From CBDCCV01 sp965215025 (GTDB lineage: Bacteria > Bacteroidota > Rhodothermia > Rhodothermales > Salinibacteraceae): DNA of 64,000 nucleotides. This document shows positions 26,227 through 34,661 of the stretch, piece by piece. How positions within the stretch are numbered: position 1 is the stretch's first letter; each line of letters opens with the position of its first letter. A model generated the notes under the pieces. That model saw only the letters and a program-made list of their open reading frames with translations, had not been told where the DNA came from and searched no databases. Where the stretch lies: positions 1-64,000 of the forward strand of contig CBDCCV010000001.1 of the NCBI GenBank assembly GCA_965215025.1. The letters are read 5' to 3'. A program made the position numbers and the translations under genes.

Positions 26227-28350
26227 TTACAGCCCCTCCGCGCCGCTACGCAGGCCTGGGGGCGGGCCGCCGGACGCGCCGTCGCCGGAGCCGCTTCCGG
26301 GCGCCTCGTCGGCGGGGCCGGCGGCGGGGGTGCCTTTGACGGGGTTGCCCTCAGCGTCGATGCCGTCCGGGGCGTCGCGGCCGTTTTTCGCCGAGCCGTT
26401 CAAGGAGACGTACTCGCCGTGCGGGCGCTCGCCCAGGATCTCGACCAGCTCGTTCGGGCCGATGACCTCCTTGTCCAGGAGCAGCTGCGCCAGGGCGTCG
26501 AGCTTGTCGCGCTTGCTCTCCAGTAGCCGCCGCGTGCGCACGCGCACGTCGTCGATGATGGCCTTGACCTCTTGGTCAATCGTGCGGGCCGTGTCGTCGG
26601 AGTACGGCTTATCGAAGCGCGGGCCGTCATCGCCCGAGAGGTTGAAGCTCACGCTGCCAATCTTCTCGCTCATGCCGTAATCGACCACCATGGCGTAGGC
26701 GAGCTTGGTGATGCGCTCTAAGTCGTTCTGCGCGCCGGTGGAGAGGTGCCCAAAAATGATCTCCTCGGCCACGCGCCCGCCCATCATCATCACCATCTGC
26801 TCGATGAAGGCGTCGCGCGTGGTGATGTACCGCTCGTCCGGGAGCGACTGCGCGTAGCCGAGCGCCGCCATGCCGCGCGGCACGATGCTCACCTTGATCA
26901 CCGGATCGGTGTGCTCCTGAAACCAGCCGGCGATGGCGTGGCCGGCCTCGTGGTAGGCCACGATCTTGCGCTCCTTCGGGGAGATGATCTTGTTCTTCTT
27001 CTCCAGCCCGCCGATCACGCGGTCGATGGCCTGCTCGAAGTCCACCATCTCGATGAAGTCCTTGTTCTTGCGCGCGGCCATGAGCGCGGCCTCGTTGCAG
27101 ACGTTGGCGATCTCGGCCCCGGCGAAGCCCGGCGTGCGGCTCGCCAAAACCTCCAGGTTCACGTCGTCGCCCACGATGATGTCCTTGACGTGGACCTCGA
27201 AGATTTTCTCGCGCTCGCGGCGGTCGGGCTTGTCCACGAGGATCTGCCGGTCAAAGCGGCCGGGGCGCAAAAGGGCCGAGTCGAGGACGTCGGGGCGGTT
27301 CGTGGCGGCCATGATGATGACGCCCTTGTCCGAGGCGAAGCCGTCCATCTCGGCCAAGAGCTGGTTCAGCGTGTTCTCGCGCTCGTCGTTGCCGCCCATG
27401 GCGTTGGTGCGCCCGCGCGAGCGGCCGATGGCGTCGATCTCGTCGATGAAGATGATGCAGGGCGCCTTCTCCTTCGCCTTTTTGAAGAGGTCGCGCACGC
27501 GGCTCGCGCCTACGCCCACGAACATCTCCACGAAGTCCGAGCCGCTCAGGGAGAAAAAGGGCACGCCCGCCTCGCCGGCCACGGCTTTTGCCATGAGCGT
27601 CTTGCCCGTGCCGGGCTGCCCGACGAGGAGGACGCCCTTGGGCAGCTCGCCGCCGAGCTTGGTAAACTTCTCCGGGTTCTTCAGAAACTCGACGATCTCG
27701 ACGACCTCTTCCTTAGCCTCTTCCAGCCCGGCCACGTCGTTGAAGGTGACGCTGTGCTGCTCCTCGGCGTCGAAGAGCTGCGCCTTGCTCTTGCCGATGT
27801 TGAGGACCTGCGACCCCGGACTCATCCGCCGGAGGAGAAACATCCACAGCGCGACGATGAGGACGAGCGGGATCACCCAGATGAGGAGGCCGCCGAACCA
27901 GTCGCTCTCCTGCACCGCGCCGAAGGTGACGGTGGGCTGATTGGCGGCGGGGGCGGCCTTGTTGTAGTCGCGCAGGAAGTCGGTGAGGTCGTGGTCGTCG
28001 GGCTTGGTCGAAGAAAAGGCGCGGCGCTCCTCGGGCGAGGCCTCGCCCAGGAGAGTGCCCTCCGGCTCGGGCACCTCGACCTCGCCGCTGCGCGCGGCGT
28101 CCTCGGTGTAGGTGCCGCGGATCTCGCGCCCGTTGACGATCTCCACGGACTCGACGTAGCCTTTCTCGACCTGATCCAGGAAGGTGCTGTACTCGACCTC
28201 GTTGCCCTCGCCGCCCCACGGGTAGTAGAGGAAGTGGACCAGAAGCGCCAGGAAGATGGCGAGGTAGATCCAGAGCGAGAGGCTCGGCCGGCCGTCCGGT
28301 TCTTTGCCGGACTTTTTCTTTTTGTTCTTGTCGGGCTTGACGTTCGCCAT
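26227..28350 (-). CDS. ftsH: ATP-dependent zinc metalloprotease FtsH
   Basis: 707 residues. A Lys-rich cytoplasmic start, a first membrane helix (about 24-45), a periplasmic domain (about 50-145), a second helix (about 150-172), then the AAA module with Walker A GQPGTGKT, Walker B IIFIDEIDAIGRSRG, and the zinc site HEAGH in AYHEAGHAIAGWF. It degrades misassembled membrane and regulatory proteins. The C-terminal 60 residues are Gly/Pro/Asp-rich and poorly conserved. The 212 nt upstream hold no gene. Confidence 0.98.
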   Translation of the reverse strand: MANVKPDKNKKKKSGKEPDGRPSLSLWIYLAIFLALLVHFLYYPWGGEGNEVEYSTFLDQVEKGYVESVEIVNGREIRGTYTEDAARSGEVEVPEPEGTLLGEASPEERRAFSSTKPDDHDLTDFLRDYNKAAPAANQPTVTFGAVQESDWFGGLLIWVIPLVLIVALWMFLLRRMSPGSQVLNIGKSKAQLFDAEEQHSVTFNDVAGLEEAKEEVVEIVEFLKNPEKFTKLGGELPKGVLLVGQPGTGKTLMAKAVAGEAGVPFFSLSGSDFVEMFVGVGASRVRDLFKKAKEKAPCIIFIDEIDAIGRSRGRTNAMGGNDERENTLNQLLAEMDGFASDKGVIIMAATNRPDVLDSALLRPGRFDRQILVDKPDRREREKIFEVHVKDIIVGDDVNLEVLASRTPGFAGAEIANVCNEAALMAARKNKDFIEMVDFEQAIDRVIGGLEKKNKIISPKERKIVAYHEAGHAIAGWFQEHTDPVIKVSIVPRGMAALGYAQSLPDERYITTRDAFIEQMVMMMGGRVAEEIIFGHLSTGAQNDLERITKLAYAMVVDYGMSEKIGSVSFNLSGDDGPRFDKPYSDDTARTIDQEVKAIIDDVRVRTRRLLESKRDKLDALAQLLLDKEVIGPNELVEILGERPHGEYVSLNGSAKNGRDAPDGIDAEGNPVKGTPAAGPADEAPGSGSGDGASGGPPPGLRSGAEGL

Positions 28351-28562
28351 GGAGCTTTGCTATTGGACAGATACCGCGTCGCGCGCGGAGGGGGCCTCAG
28401 CCAGGAGGAGGAGAAGCCGCCTACGATGCTGCGCGGAAGGAGGCTTGCCGCGCTGCAGGCTTGCGTGCTGCGGCCCCGGCGTAGCTTTTTGTATCTGCGA
28501 GGTTTACAGGCCGGCTGCCTCGCCCTTTCGGTGCGCCTCTGCCCAACACCGCGCGCGGGCGC

Positions 28563-31500
28563 TTAGTTCCTCTGGGCGTCCCCCTCTTCGGCCAGGGGCA
28601 TGAGCCAGGCGTCCTGCGGAAGGTCGCCTTCGAGCTTGCTGAGCGCCGCGCGCGCGGCGGCCTCCTCGGCAAACTGCCCAACGCCTACGCGGAAGTAGGC
28701 CTGCCCCTCGGCCTCGCCGGAGAGGATGCCTACGCGGAAGCCGCGGCGGCGGTAGCGCTCGGCCACGAGTTCGGCCTGCGGGCGCTCCGAGGCCGAGGCC
28801 ACCACGAGCGTCCACCCGCCCGCCCCCGGCTCCACGGGCGCGTTGTCGCGCAGAGCGGCCGCCTCGGCACTCGTGAGCGCCCGGAGCGGCTCCGACGCCG
28901 CCGCGCCAGACGCCGCGCGGTTGAGGTTGACCGTAAGGCGCCGTTCCCCGCCGGCCTCGACATCGACCTCTCTCTCCCAGGTCCCGAGCTGCGGGTGCGT
29001 AACGGTGACGCGGTGCCGGCCAGCAGGGAGGGCGGTGGTGTAGCGCGCATCAGCCTCTTCCTGGCGCAGCGTGCCGTTGATGTAGATGGCGCCCCAGGGC
29101 TGCACCCGCACGCTCAGCGTGCCTTCTTCCAACGAGGACGCCCTCTCGGAAGGGGCTTCTTCAAAGGGGATTTCAGCTGAGGCGGCGGTTTCGCCCAGGA
29201 AGAGCGGCCGGACGGCTTCTGGCGCGGCGCCCTCGGAGGCAAGCGCGCCGCGCAGGTGCGCCGCCGCCGCCTCGGCCGCTTCCCGCGTGGCGAACTGGCC
29301 GAGGCCGATGCGGTAGCGCGGGCCGGCGCCGCCCGGCGCGCGAGCAATGGCGCCGGCGCGGTAGCCTTGCGCGTGGTAGCCTTGCGCTGCGGCGTCGGCC
29401 GCAGCAAACCCCCCCGCCGAGGCCACGGCGACGGTCCACCCGCCGGCCTCTGAGGTGACGCGGCCGGCGCCGTAGAGCGCCGCACGCCAGCGGGCCGCGT
29501 CGGCCTCAGCGGCGCTGAGCGTTTCCTCTTCCGCTTCCACCGCCTCGGCGCGCTCGGCGGTGCGGACGGGCCGCTCATCGGAGCGCGACGGCGGCAGAGC
29601 TTGCGCGTCGCCCTCGGCCACGTCTTTTCGAGGATCAGCCGGCGGCTCATCGGCCTCGGGGGTTGCGGCGCTGGAATCGGCGTCGGTTTCGGGAGCGGGC
29701 GCGGTGGGCACCGGAGCCTCCGCAGCTGCCTCCGGCTCGTCCTCGCCGCGCGCCTCGGCGGTGTTCTCTGCGATGCTGACGTCGGCCGCTTCGAGGCTGT
29801 CGGCTTCGGGAATGGCGGCGCTGGAATCGGGGGCGATTTCGCTCTGGGCGTTCTCTTGTTCGCTTTCCGTTTCCGCCATGGCCTCGGCGAGGGCTTGGCG
29901 CTCGGCGGCGGCCTGGCGCTCTTTTTCGGCGCGTGCGGCGGCGGCCTGGCGCTGCGCGGCCTCGGCGACAGTCTCGGCGCTGTCGGCCTCGGCCGTTTCG
30001 AGGACGGCGGCCTCCTGCGGCGGTGGGGCGGTGAGCGCTGAGTCGGCGGGCAGCGGGGCGGTTTCCGCTTCGGCGGTTTCGAAGACGGTGCGCGCGGCGG
30101 AGGCGGCTTCGTCCTCTTCCGCGAGCGCCTCTTCGTCTTCGGCGGGGGTCTCTGGATCGAACGTGCGTGGCGGCTCTTCCTGCGGCGGCGGCTCCTCGGC
30201 GGGAGGCGCGTTGGCGGGAACGGCGGCCTCGGCCAGGCGGGGGCGCTCAGCGGCTTGGCGCTCGCCCAGGCCGTGCAGCACCAGGCGCGCCCGCGCGGCA
30301 TGGGGCGACTCCGGGTAGTGCGCCACCACGCTGGCGAAGTACGTCCGCGCCCGCAGCCCTGGCAGATCGGCTGCCGACAACAGCGCCGCCTCCGGCGCCG
30401 GCGCGTCCAGGGTGGCGGCGGTCAGGTTGAGCGGGTCGGTGGCGGGGGGCGCTTGGGAGGGAATGGCGGCGGTGTCGGGCGCGGCGGTTTCCACGTCGTC
30501 CGCGGCCAGGAGGCCGCCGGCTGCGGTAAGCGAGTCGGCCACGGTGACGGGGAGGCGCGTAAGCGGGGAGCGACCCGTGTGCGCGGTCCATTCGAGCGCG
30601 ATCTGCCCGGCGGCCAGGAGCGCGCGCGGGGCTTCGTCCGTGCCGGGGTGCGTGGCGGCCACGTCGGTCATGCCGCGCAGCGCTTGCAGGTGCGCGCCGC
30701 GCTGCCAGGTGGCGTAAGCCTCCTCGTAGGCTGCCTCGGCATCAGCGGCGGCGGCGTTGGCGACGGGCGCACGACCCTCTTCTTCTTCGCGGAGCTGCGC
30801 CAGCGCCCGCTCGGCGAAGCTGGACTCCGGGTAGCGGTCCACGATCTGCCGGTAAAGGGAGGCGGCCTGCTGGTCTTGGCCAAGGGCGTCGTGCGCTTCG
30901 GCCATGGCGTAGTAGGCGCGCTGCTCGACGGGGCGGCCGGCGCCGTCTTCGATCACGCGGCGGTACCAGGCCACGGCCGAGTCCGGGCGGTTGACGGCAA
31001 AGAAGAGCGCGTTGGCCAGCTCGTAGCGCGCCGTGGCCCGCTCGGCTTCCATCGCGGCGCGGCTGTCGGGATCACGCGGCACGTCGGAGAGGTCGAGGTC
31101 AGGGACGCCGGGGCGCTGCGGCAGGGCCGGTTCGCGGCGGCCGGGGCCGGCCTCCTCGGCGGGGGCGCCTTGGGCTACGGTGCGCGTCTCGCCGGAGATG
31201 GCGCGCAGGCGGCGCCAGTGGGGCACGAGCGGCCGCCGCCCCCACCGCTCCACGAAGCCGACGTACGCCTGCTGCGCCCGCGCCGGGTCGTCGTGGAAGA
31301 GAAAGCTGGCGCTCTCGCTCGCCGTGTTTGCGGCCTGCCCGAGGGCGCCGTCTTCGTCCTCGAAGTCTTCACCCTCGAAGCCCTCGCTGCGGCCTGCGAA
31401 GCGCTCGGCGCGGTCGTCCTCGGCGCGGGCGCGGCGGGCGGCCTCGGCCTCACGGGCGCGCCGCTGGCGCAGCTCGTCCACGAAGGTGGCGAACTCCGCC

Positions 31501-32717
31501 TCGCTGAGGCGGCCCAGGCGCAGGAGCGAGTCGTAGCGCTCGACGCGGCGGGCGGCCTCGGCCACGCGCCCGAACGCCTCGGCCTGCTGGCGGCTGTCGG
31601 TCACGGCCGCGGGCGTGCTCCGCAAGAGGGACCCGGCGCCGGAGCGCAGCGCGGTGGCGGCCGTGTCGAAGTGCGCGGCGGCGCGGCTGTACGAGCCGAA
31701 GGCTTCGCGGTAGAGCGTGGCGAGGGTGTAGTGCGCCCGCCCGCGCACCTCGGCCGGGAGGGGCGCGTCCTCATCGCCGTAGAGCAGATCGGTGAGGGCG
31801 CGCTGCGCCTCGGCGGGGCGGCCCTGCTGCTTGTAGAGCTGCCCGCGCAGAAGCGCCATCTCGGCGCGCTTCTCCGCGTTCTTGTCGTCGCGCTCCATGC
31901 GGCGGAGGCGATCCAGGGCCGCGTCGGCTTGGCCCTGGGCGCCGCGCGCGCGGACGGCGCCTATCTGCGCGGCGTAGGACAGCTCGTAGCGCGGGCGCTC
32001 CTCGGCGGCGCGGGCGTAGGCCTGGGCGGCGGCTCCGTAGCGGCCGAGCGTCTCGCTCACCTGGCCTAAAAGGAACCAGGCGCGGGCGCGGACCTCATCG
32101 CCACGGACCTTGCCCTTCAGGCCTTTTTCGAGAGCGGCGGCGGCGGCTTCCCAATCGCCCTGCTCCACGCGCAAGGCGCCCAGGGCCAGGTCCAACATGC
32201 CGCGCCATCCGTCCAGGCTGCCCCCCTCGTCCAGGCTGGCCAGGAGGTGCTCCTCAGCGGCGTTGTAATCCCCGGCGGTGATGAGCGCGCGTGCGAGCCA
32301 GAAGCGCGCCTCGTCCTCTTTCGACCCGCCGCGCGTGATCACTTCGCGGAACTTCTGCTCGGCCCCGACGAAGTTGTTCTGGTGGTAGTACGACTTGCCG
32401 ATGAGCATGAGCGCGTCGTCCACCCACTTCGACGAGGGGTGGCTGCGCAGCACGTCGGCGCTTTTTTCTATGGCCTCGTCGAACTGCGCGCCGGGGGCGC
32501 GCTCGGCCCCGCGGAAGAGCGGCAGGTACACGTCAGCAGTCACCGGCTCGCCCTCGGCTTCGAGGGCCTCGGCGCCTTCGTCGTAGGCCTTTTGCGCGTT
32601 GTAGAAGGTGTTGTAGTACGCCGAGAAGTTGTCCACGCGCCGGCCCACGAACGAGCGGTCCGAGCAGGCGCTCAAGGCCAGCAGCATCGCCAGGCAAGCC
32701 AGGAGAGGACGGCGCAT
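28563..32717 (-). CDS. Large TPR lipoprotein, PorW/SprE-like, with C-terminal SPOR-PEGA-SPOR
   Basis: 1384 residues from the ATG at 32717 (MRRPLLACLAMLLALSACSD), with lipobox LSAC. Residues 25-45 (DNFSAYYNTFYNAQKAYDEG) resemble the start of PorW/SprE, a type IX secretion and gliding lipoprotein. TPR-like helix pairs run to about 620 (YNAAEEHLLASLDEGG, DQQAASLYRQIVDRYPESSF). A long Ala/Glu/Pro/Ser-rich stretch covers about 830-1050. Then come a SPOR domain (about 1090-1167, GGWTVAVASAGGFAAADAAA), a PEGA domain (about 1199-1265, VQPWGAIYINGTLRQEEADA) and a second SPOR domain (about 1297-1375, GGWTLVVASASERPQAELVA). SPOR binds glycan strands stripped of stem peptides, so this protein probably ties an outer-membrane assembly to peptidoglycan. 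The PorW assignment is an inference from the N-terminus. Confidence 0.8.
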   Translation of the reverse strand: MRRPLLACLAMLLALSACSDRSFVGRRVDNFSAYYNTFYNAQKAYDEGAEALEAEGEPVTADVYLPLFRGAERAPGAQFDEAIEKSADVLRSHPSSKWVDDALMLIGKSYYHQNNFVGAEQKFREVITRGGSKEDEARFWLARALITAGDYNAAEEHLLASLDEGGSLDGWRGMLDLALGALRVEQGDWEAAAAALEKGLKGKVRGDEVRARAWFLLGQVSETLGRYGAAAQAYARAAEERPRYELSYAAQIGAVRARGAQGQADAALDRLRRMERDDKNAEKRAEMALLRGQLYKQQGRPAEAQRALTDLLYGDEDAPLPAEVRGRAHYTLATLYREAFGSYSRAAAHFDTAATALRSGAGSLLRSTPAAVTDSRQQAEAFGRVAEAARRVERYDSLLRLGRLSEAEFATFVDELRQRRAREAEAARRARAEDDRAERFAGRSEGFEGEDFEDEDGALGQAANTASESASFLFHDDPARAQQAYVGFVERWGRRPLVPHWRRLRAISGETRTVAQGAPAEEAGPGRREPALPQRPGVPDLDLSDVPRDPDSRAAMEAERATARYELANALFFAVNRPDSAVAWYRRVIEDGAGRPVEQRAYYAMAEAHDALGQDQQAASLYRQIVDRYPESSFAERALAQLREEEEGRAPVANAAAADAEAAYEEAYATWQRGAHLQALRGMTDVAATHPGTDEAPRALLAAGQIALEWTAHTGRSPLTRLPVTVADSLTAAGGLLAADDVETAAPDTAAIPSQAPPATDPLNLTAATLDAPAPEAALLSAADLPGLRARTYFASVVAHYPESPHAARARLVLHGLGERQAAERPRLAEAAVPANAPPAEEPPPQEEPPRTFDPETPAEDEEALAEEDEAASAARTVFETAEAETAPLPADSALTAPPPQEAAVLETAEADSAETVAEAAQRQAAAARAEKERQAAAERQALAEAMAETESEQENAQSEIAPDSSAAIPEADSLEAADVSIAENTAEARGEDEPEAAAEAPVPTAPAPETDADSSAATPEADEPPADPRKDVAEGDAQALPPSRSDERPVRTAERAEAVEAEEETLSAAEADAARWRAALYGAGRVTSEAGGWTVAVASAGGFAAADAAAQGYHAQGYRAGAIARAPGGAGPRYRIGLGQFATREAAEAAAAHLRGALASEGAAPEAVRPLFLGETAASAEIPFEEAPSERASSLEEGTLSVRVQPWGAIYINGTLRQEEADARYTTALPAGRHRVTVTHPQLGTWEREVDVEAGGERRLTVNLNRAASGAAASEPLRALTSAEAAALRDNAPVEPGAGGWTLVVASASERPQAELVAERYRRRGFRVGILSGEAEGQAYFRVGVGQFAEEAAARAALSKLEGDLPQDAWLMPLAEEGDAQRN

Positions 32718-32859
32718 CGCGCAAGAAGGGTTCACGTGGATAAAGTGCGCGCGTGTTCGGGTCGCGTTCAGGCTCGAAGAGGAGCGGCATGGACGCCCGC
32801 TCACCGCAGCACGCCAAAAGAAGTGCAGCCCGCCCCATCGAAAACGCAAGACCCGAAAC

Positions 32860-32894
32860 GCAATACCGGATCTCGGAAGGAAATACGGTATTGC
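32860..32894. repeat. GCAATACCG inverted repeat, copy 3 (internally shorter)
   Basis: GCAATACCG (32860-32868) and CGGTATTGC (32886-32894) enclose a middle 10 nt shorter than in the two ribosomal copies. It starts 5 nt past the pyk stop. The ends and the GGATCTC word are the same, so it is one family outside the ribosomal cluster. Confidence 0.85.
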
Positions 32895-32899
32895 AAAAA

Positions 32900-34342
32900 T
32901 CAGACGCGGCTGACGTGGACCATGTTGGTGCGGCCTTTGGCCGGGAGCGGCATCCCAGCCGTGAGCACGATGAGGTCGCCCGTTTCGACGAGGCCGCGCT
33001 CTAGAAGCACCTCGTGCACGCGCGCCACGCCGCGGTCCGTATCGCGTTGGAAGGGGATGGTAAAGGCCTTTGTTCCCCACAGAAGACCAAGCTGGCCGAC
33101 GACGCGCTCGTTGTTCGTGAAGGCGTAGATGGGCATAGAGGGGCGGTGGCGGGCGATGTTGCGCGCCGTGGTGCCCGAGGAGGTGAGGCAGGCGATGGCG
33201 CGCGCGCCGACCTGCTCGGCCAGGCGGCAGGCCGTGAAGCTTATCGAGACGGTCACGTCCTCGGAGCGCTCCAAAACGCCCGGCGGCTGGTCCAGGCCGC
33301 GCCGGTAGGTGTTCCGGTACGCCTCGGCCTCTTCGATGATCTCGCGCATGGTTTTGACCACGCGCACGGGGTGGCGCCCCACGGCCGTCTCGCCGGAGAG
33401 CATCACGGCGTCGGAGCCGTCGAGGACGGCGTTGGCCACGTCCGAGGCCTCCGCGCGCGTGGGGCGCGGGTTCTCGATCATGCTCTCGAGCATCTGCGTG
33501 GCCGTGATGACGGGCTTGGCCGCCGCCATGCATTTGCGGATGAGCGTCTTCTGCGTAGCGGGCACCTCCTGCATCGGCATCTCGATGCCCATGTCGCCGC
33601 GCGCGACCATCACGCCGCCCGCTTCGGCGAGGATGCCGTCGATGGCGCGCACGGCCTCGGGCTTCTCGATCTTGGCAATCACGCTCGCGCGCGCGCCGGC
33701 CTCCTCGATGCGGCGCTTGAGCGCGATGACATCCTCGGCGGTGCGCACGAAGGAGAGCGCCACGATCTCCACGCCCATCTCCAGGCCGAACGTGAGGTCT
33801 TTAAGGTCCTTTTCGGTGAGCGAGGGCGTGGAGGTGCGCACGTGCGGCAGGTTGACGCCCTTGTTCGAGCGCAGCGGCCCGCCGACGACGACCTCCGTGC
33901 GCACCTCCGTGGCGTTCGTCTCCAGCACCTTGAGTTCGAGCAGCCCGTCGTCCAAGAGGATGCGCCCGCCCTCCTCCACGTCCTGCGCCAAGGAGGCGTA
34001 GTCCACGTGCACGCGCCCGGCCGTGCCCGCGCCGATGTCTTCCGTGGTCAAGACCAGCTCCTGCCCGCTGCGGATCTCCACGCCGTCGCCCTGCATCTTC
34101 CCCACGCGGATCTTGGGGCCTTGCAGGTCCTGCAGGATGGGCACCACGCGCCCCGTCGCTTTAGCGGCGCTGCGCACCTGCTCGATGCGCTCGCGGTGCT
34201 CCTCGTGCGTGCCGTGCGAGAAGTTGATGCGCGCCACGTCCATCCCCGCCTCGACCAGGCTGCGGATGGTCTCGTCGCTCCGGGTAGAGGGGCCGAGCGT
34301 GCAGACGATCTTCGTGCGGCGTTGCGCCAGGCTGCGTGTCAT
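32900..34342 (-). CDS. pyk: Pyruvate kinase
   Basis: 480 residues from the ATG at 34342 (MTRSLAQRRTKIVCTLGPST). Motifs: INFSHGTHEEH, LQDLQGPKIRVG, the catalytic helix VMVARGDMGIEMP preceded by AKIEKPEAVRAIDG, and DGSDAVMLSGETAVGRHPV. It makes pyruvate and ATP from phosphoenolpyruvate and ADP, the last step of glycolysis. Divergent from the sugar-type symporter across a 319-nt spacer. Confidence 0.98.
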   Translation of the reverse strand: MTRSLAQRRTKIVCTLGPSTRSDETIRSLVEAGMDVARINFSHGTHEEHRERIEQVRSAAKATGRVVPILQDLQGPKIRVGKMQGDGVEIRSGQELVLTTEDIGAGTAGRVHVDYASLAQDVEEGGRILLDDGLLELKVLETNATEVRTEVVVGGPLRSNKGVNLPHVRTSTPSLTEKDLKDLTFGLEMGVEIVALSFVRTAEDVIALKRRIEEAGARASVIAKIEKPEAVRAIDGILAEAGGVMVARGDMGIEMPMQEVPATQKTLIRKCMAAAKPVITATQMLESMIENPRPTRAEASDVANAVLDGSDAVMLSGETAVGRHPVRVVKTMREIIEEAEAYRNTYRRGLDQPPGVLERSEDVTVSISFTACRLAEQVGARAIACLTSSGTTARNIARHRPSMPIYAFTNNERVVGQLGLLWGTKAFTIPFQRDTDRGVARVHEVLLERGLVETGDLIVLTAGMPLPAKGRTNMVHVSRV

Positions 34343-34412
34343 AGCGGATGGCAAAAGGGGGATAAGAGCAAAGGCCGGCGTAGGGACTGGCGGAGGCCTG
34401 CAAGACTGCTCA

Positions 34413-34457
34413 AGCAAAGCGGCTCAACAACCCGTTCCAGCCGCTCTCCGCTTTGCT
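34413..34457. promoter_or_regulatory. Inverted repeat in the pyk leader
   Basis: Perfect 10-bp arms AGCAAAGCGG (34413-34422) and CCGCTTTGCT (34448-34457). Inside them, GCGGCT and AGCCGC (34439-34444) form an alternative pairing. It lies 70-115 nt upstream of the pyk ATG. It could be an operator or an RNA structure in the pyk 5' leader; there is no T run. Confidence 0.45.
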
Positions 34458-34545
34458 AAAGGTGCTACCAAGGCAGCTTAGCAGTAAAGTACGAAGCGCC
34501 TTCTGGCAATTGCGACGCCGCCTCCCGGCCAGGCTTGAATTTAAT

Positions 34546-34575
34546 TTGAGTACGTGGAAAGCGCTTTCATATATT
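34546..34575 (+). promoter_or_regulatory. Promoter with LacI-type operator before the SSS symporter
   Basis: TTGAGT (34546-34551) and TATATT (34570-34575) are 18 nt apart. The perfect 12-nt palindrome GAAAGCGCTTTC (34557-34568) fills the space between them. It has the central CG and flanking A/T symmetry of LacI/GalR-family operators and resembles the CcpA cre. A repressor bound here would block polymerase. The local sequence is AT-rich compared with the genes. Confidence 0.55.
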
Positions 34576-34661
34576 CGGTCATCTTTCTGTTACCTTTTCG
34601 TCCTGCTTGCAAACGCGCGCCGCTTGCAGGTTGCTCGCCTCCTGAAGCCACCGCCGCCCCC

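Noticed and set aside
34554..34661. An earlier in-frame GTG start for the SSS symporter
   Set aside because: It lies in the operator and promoter; the ATG at 34662 begins the conserved membrane protein.
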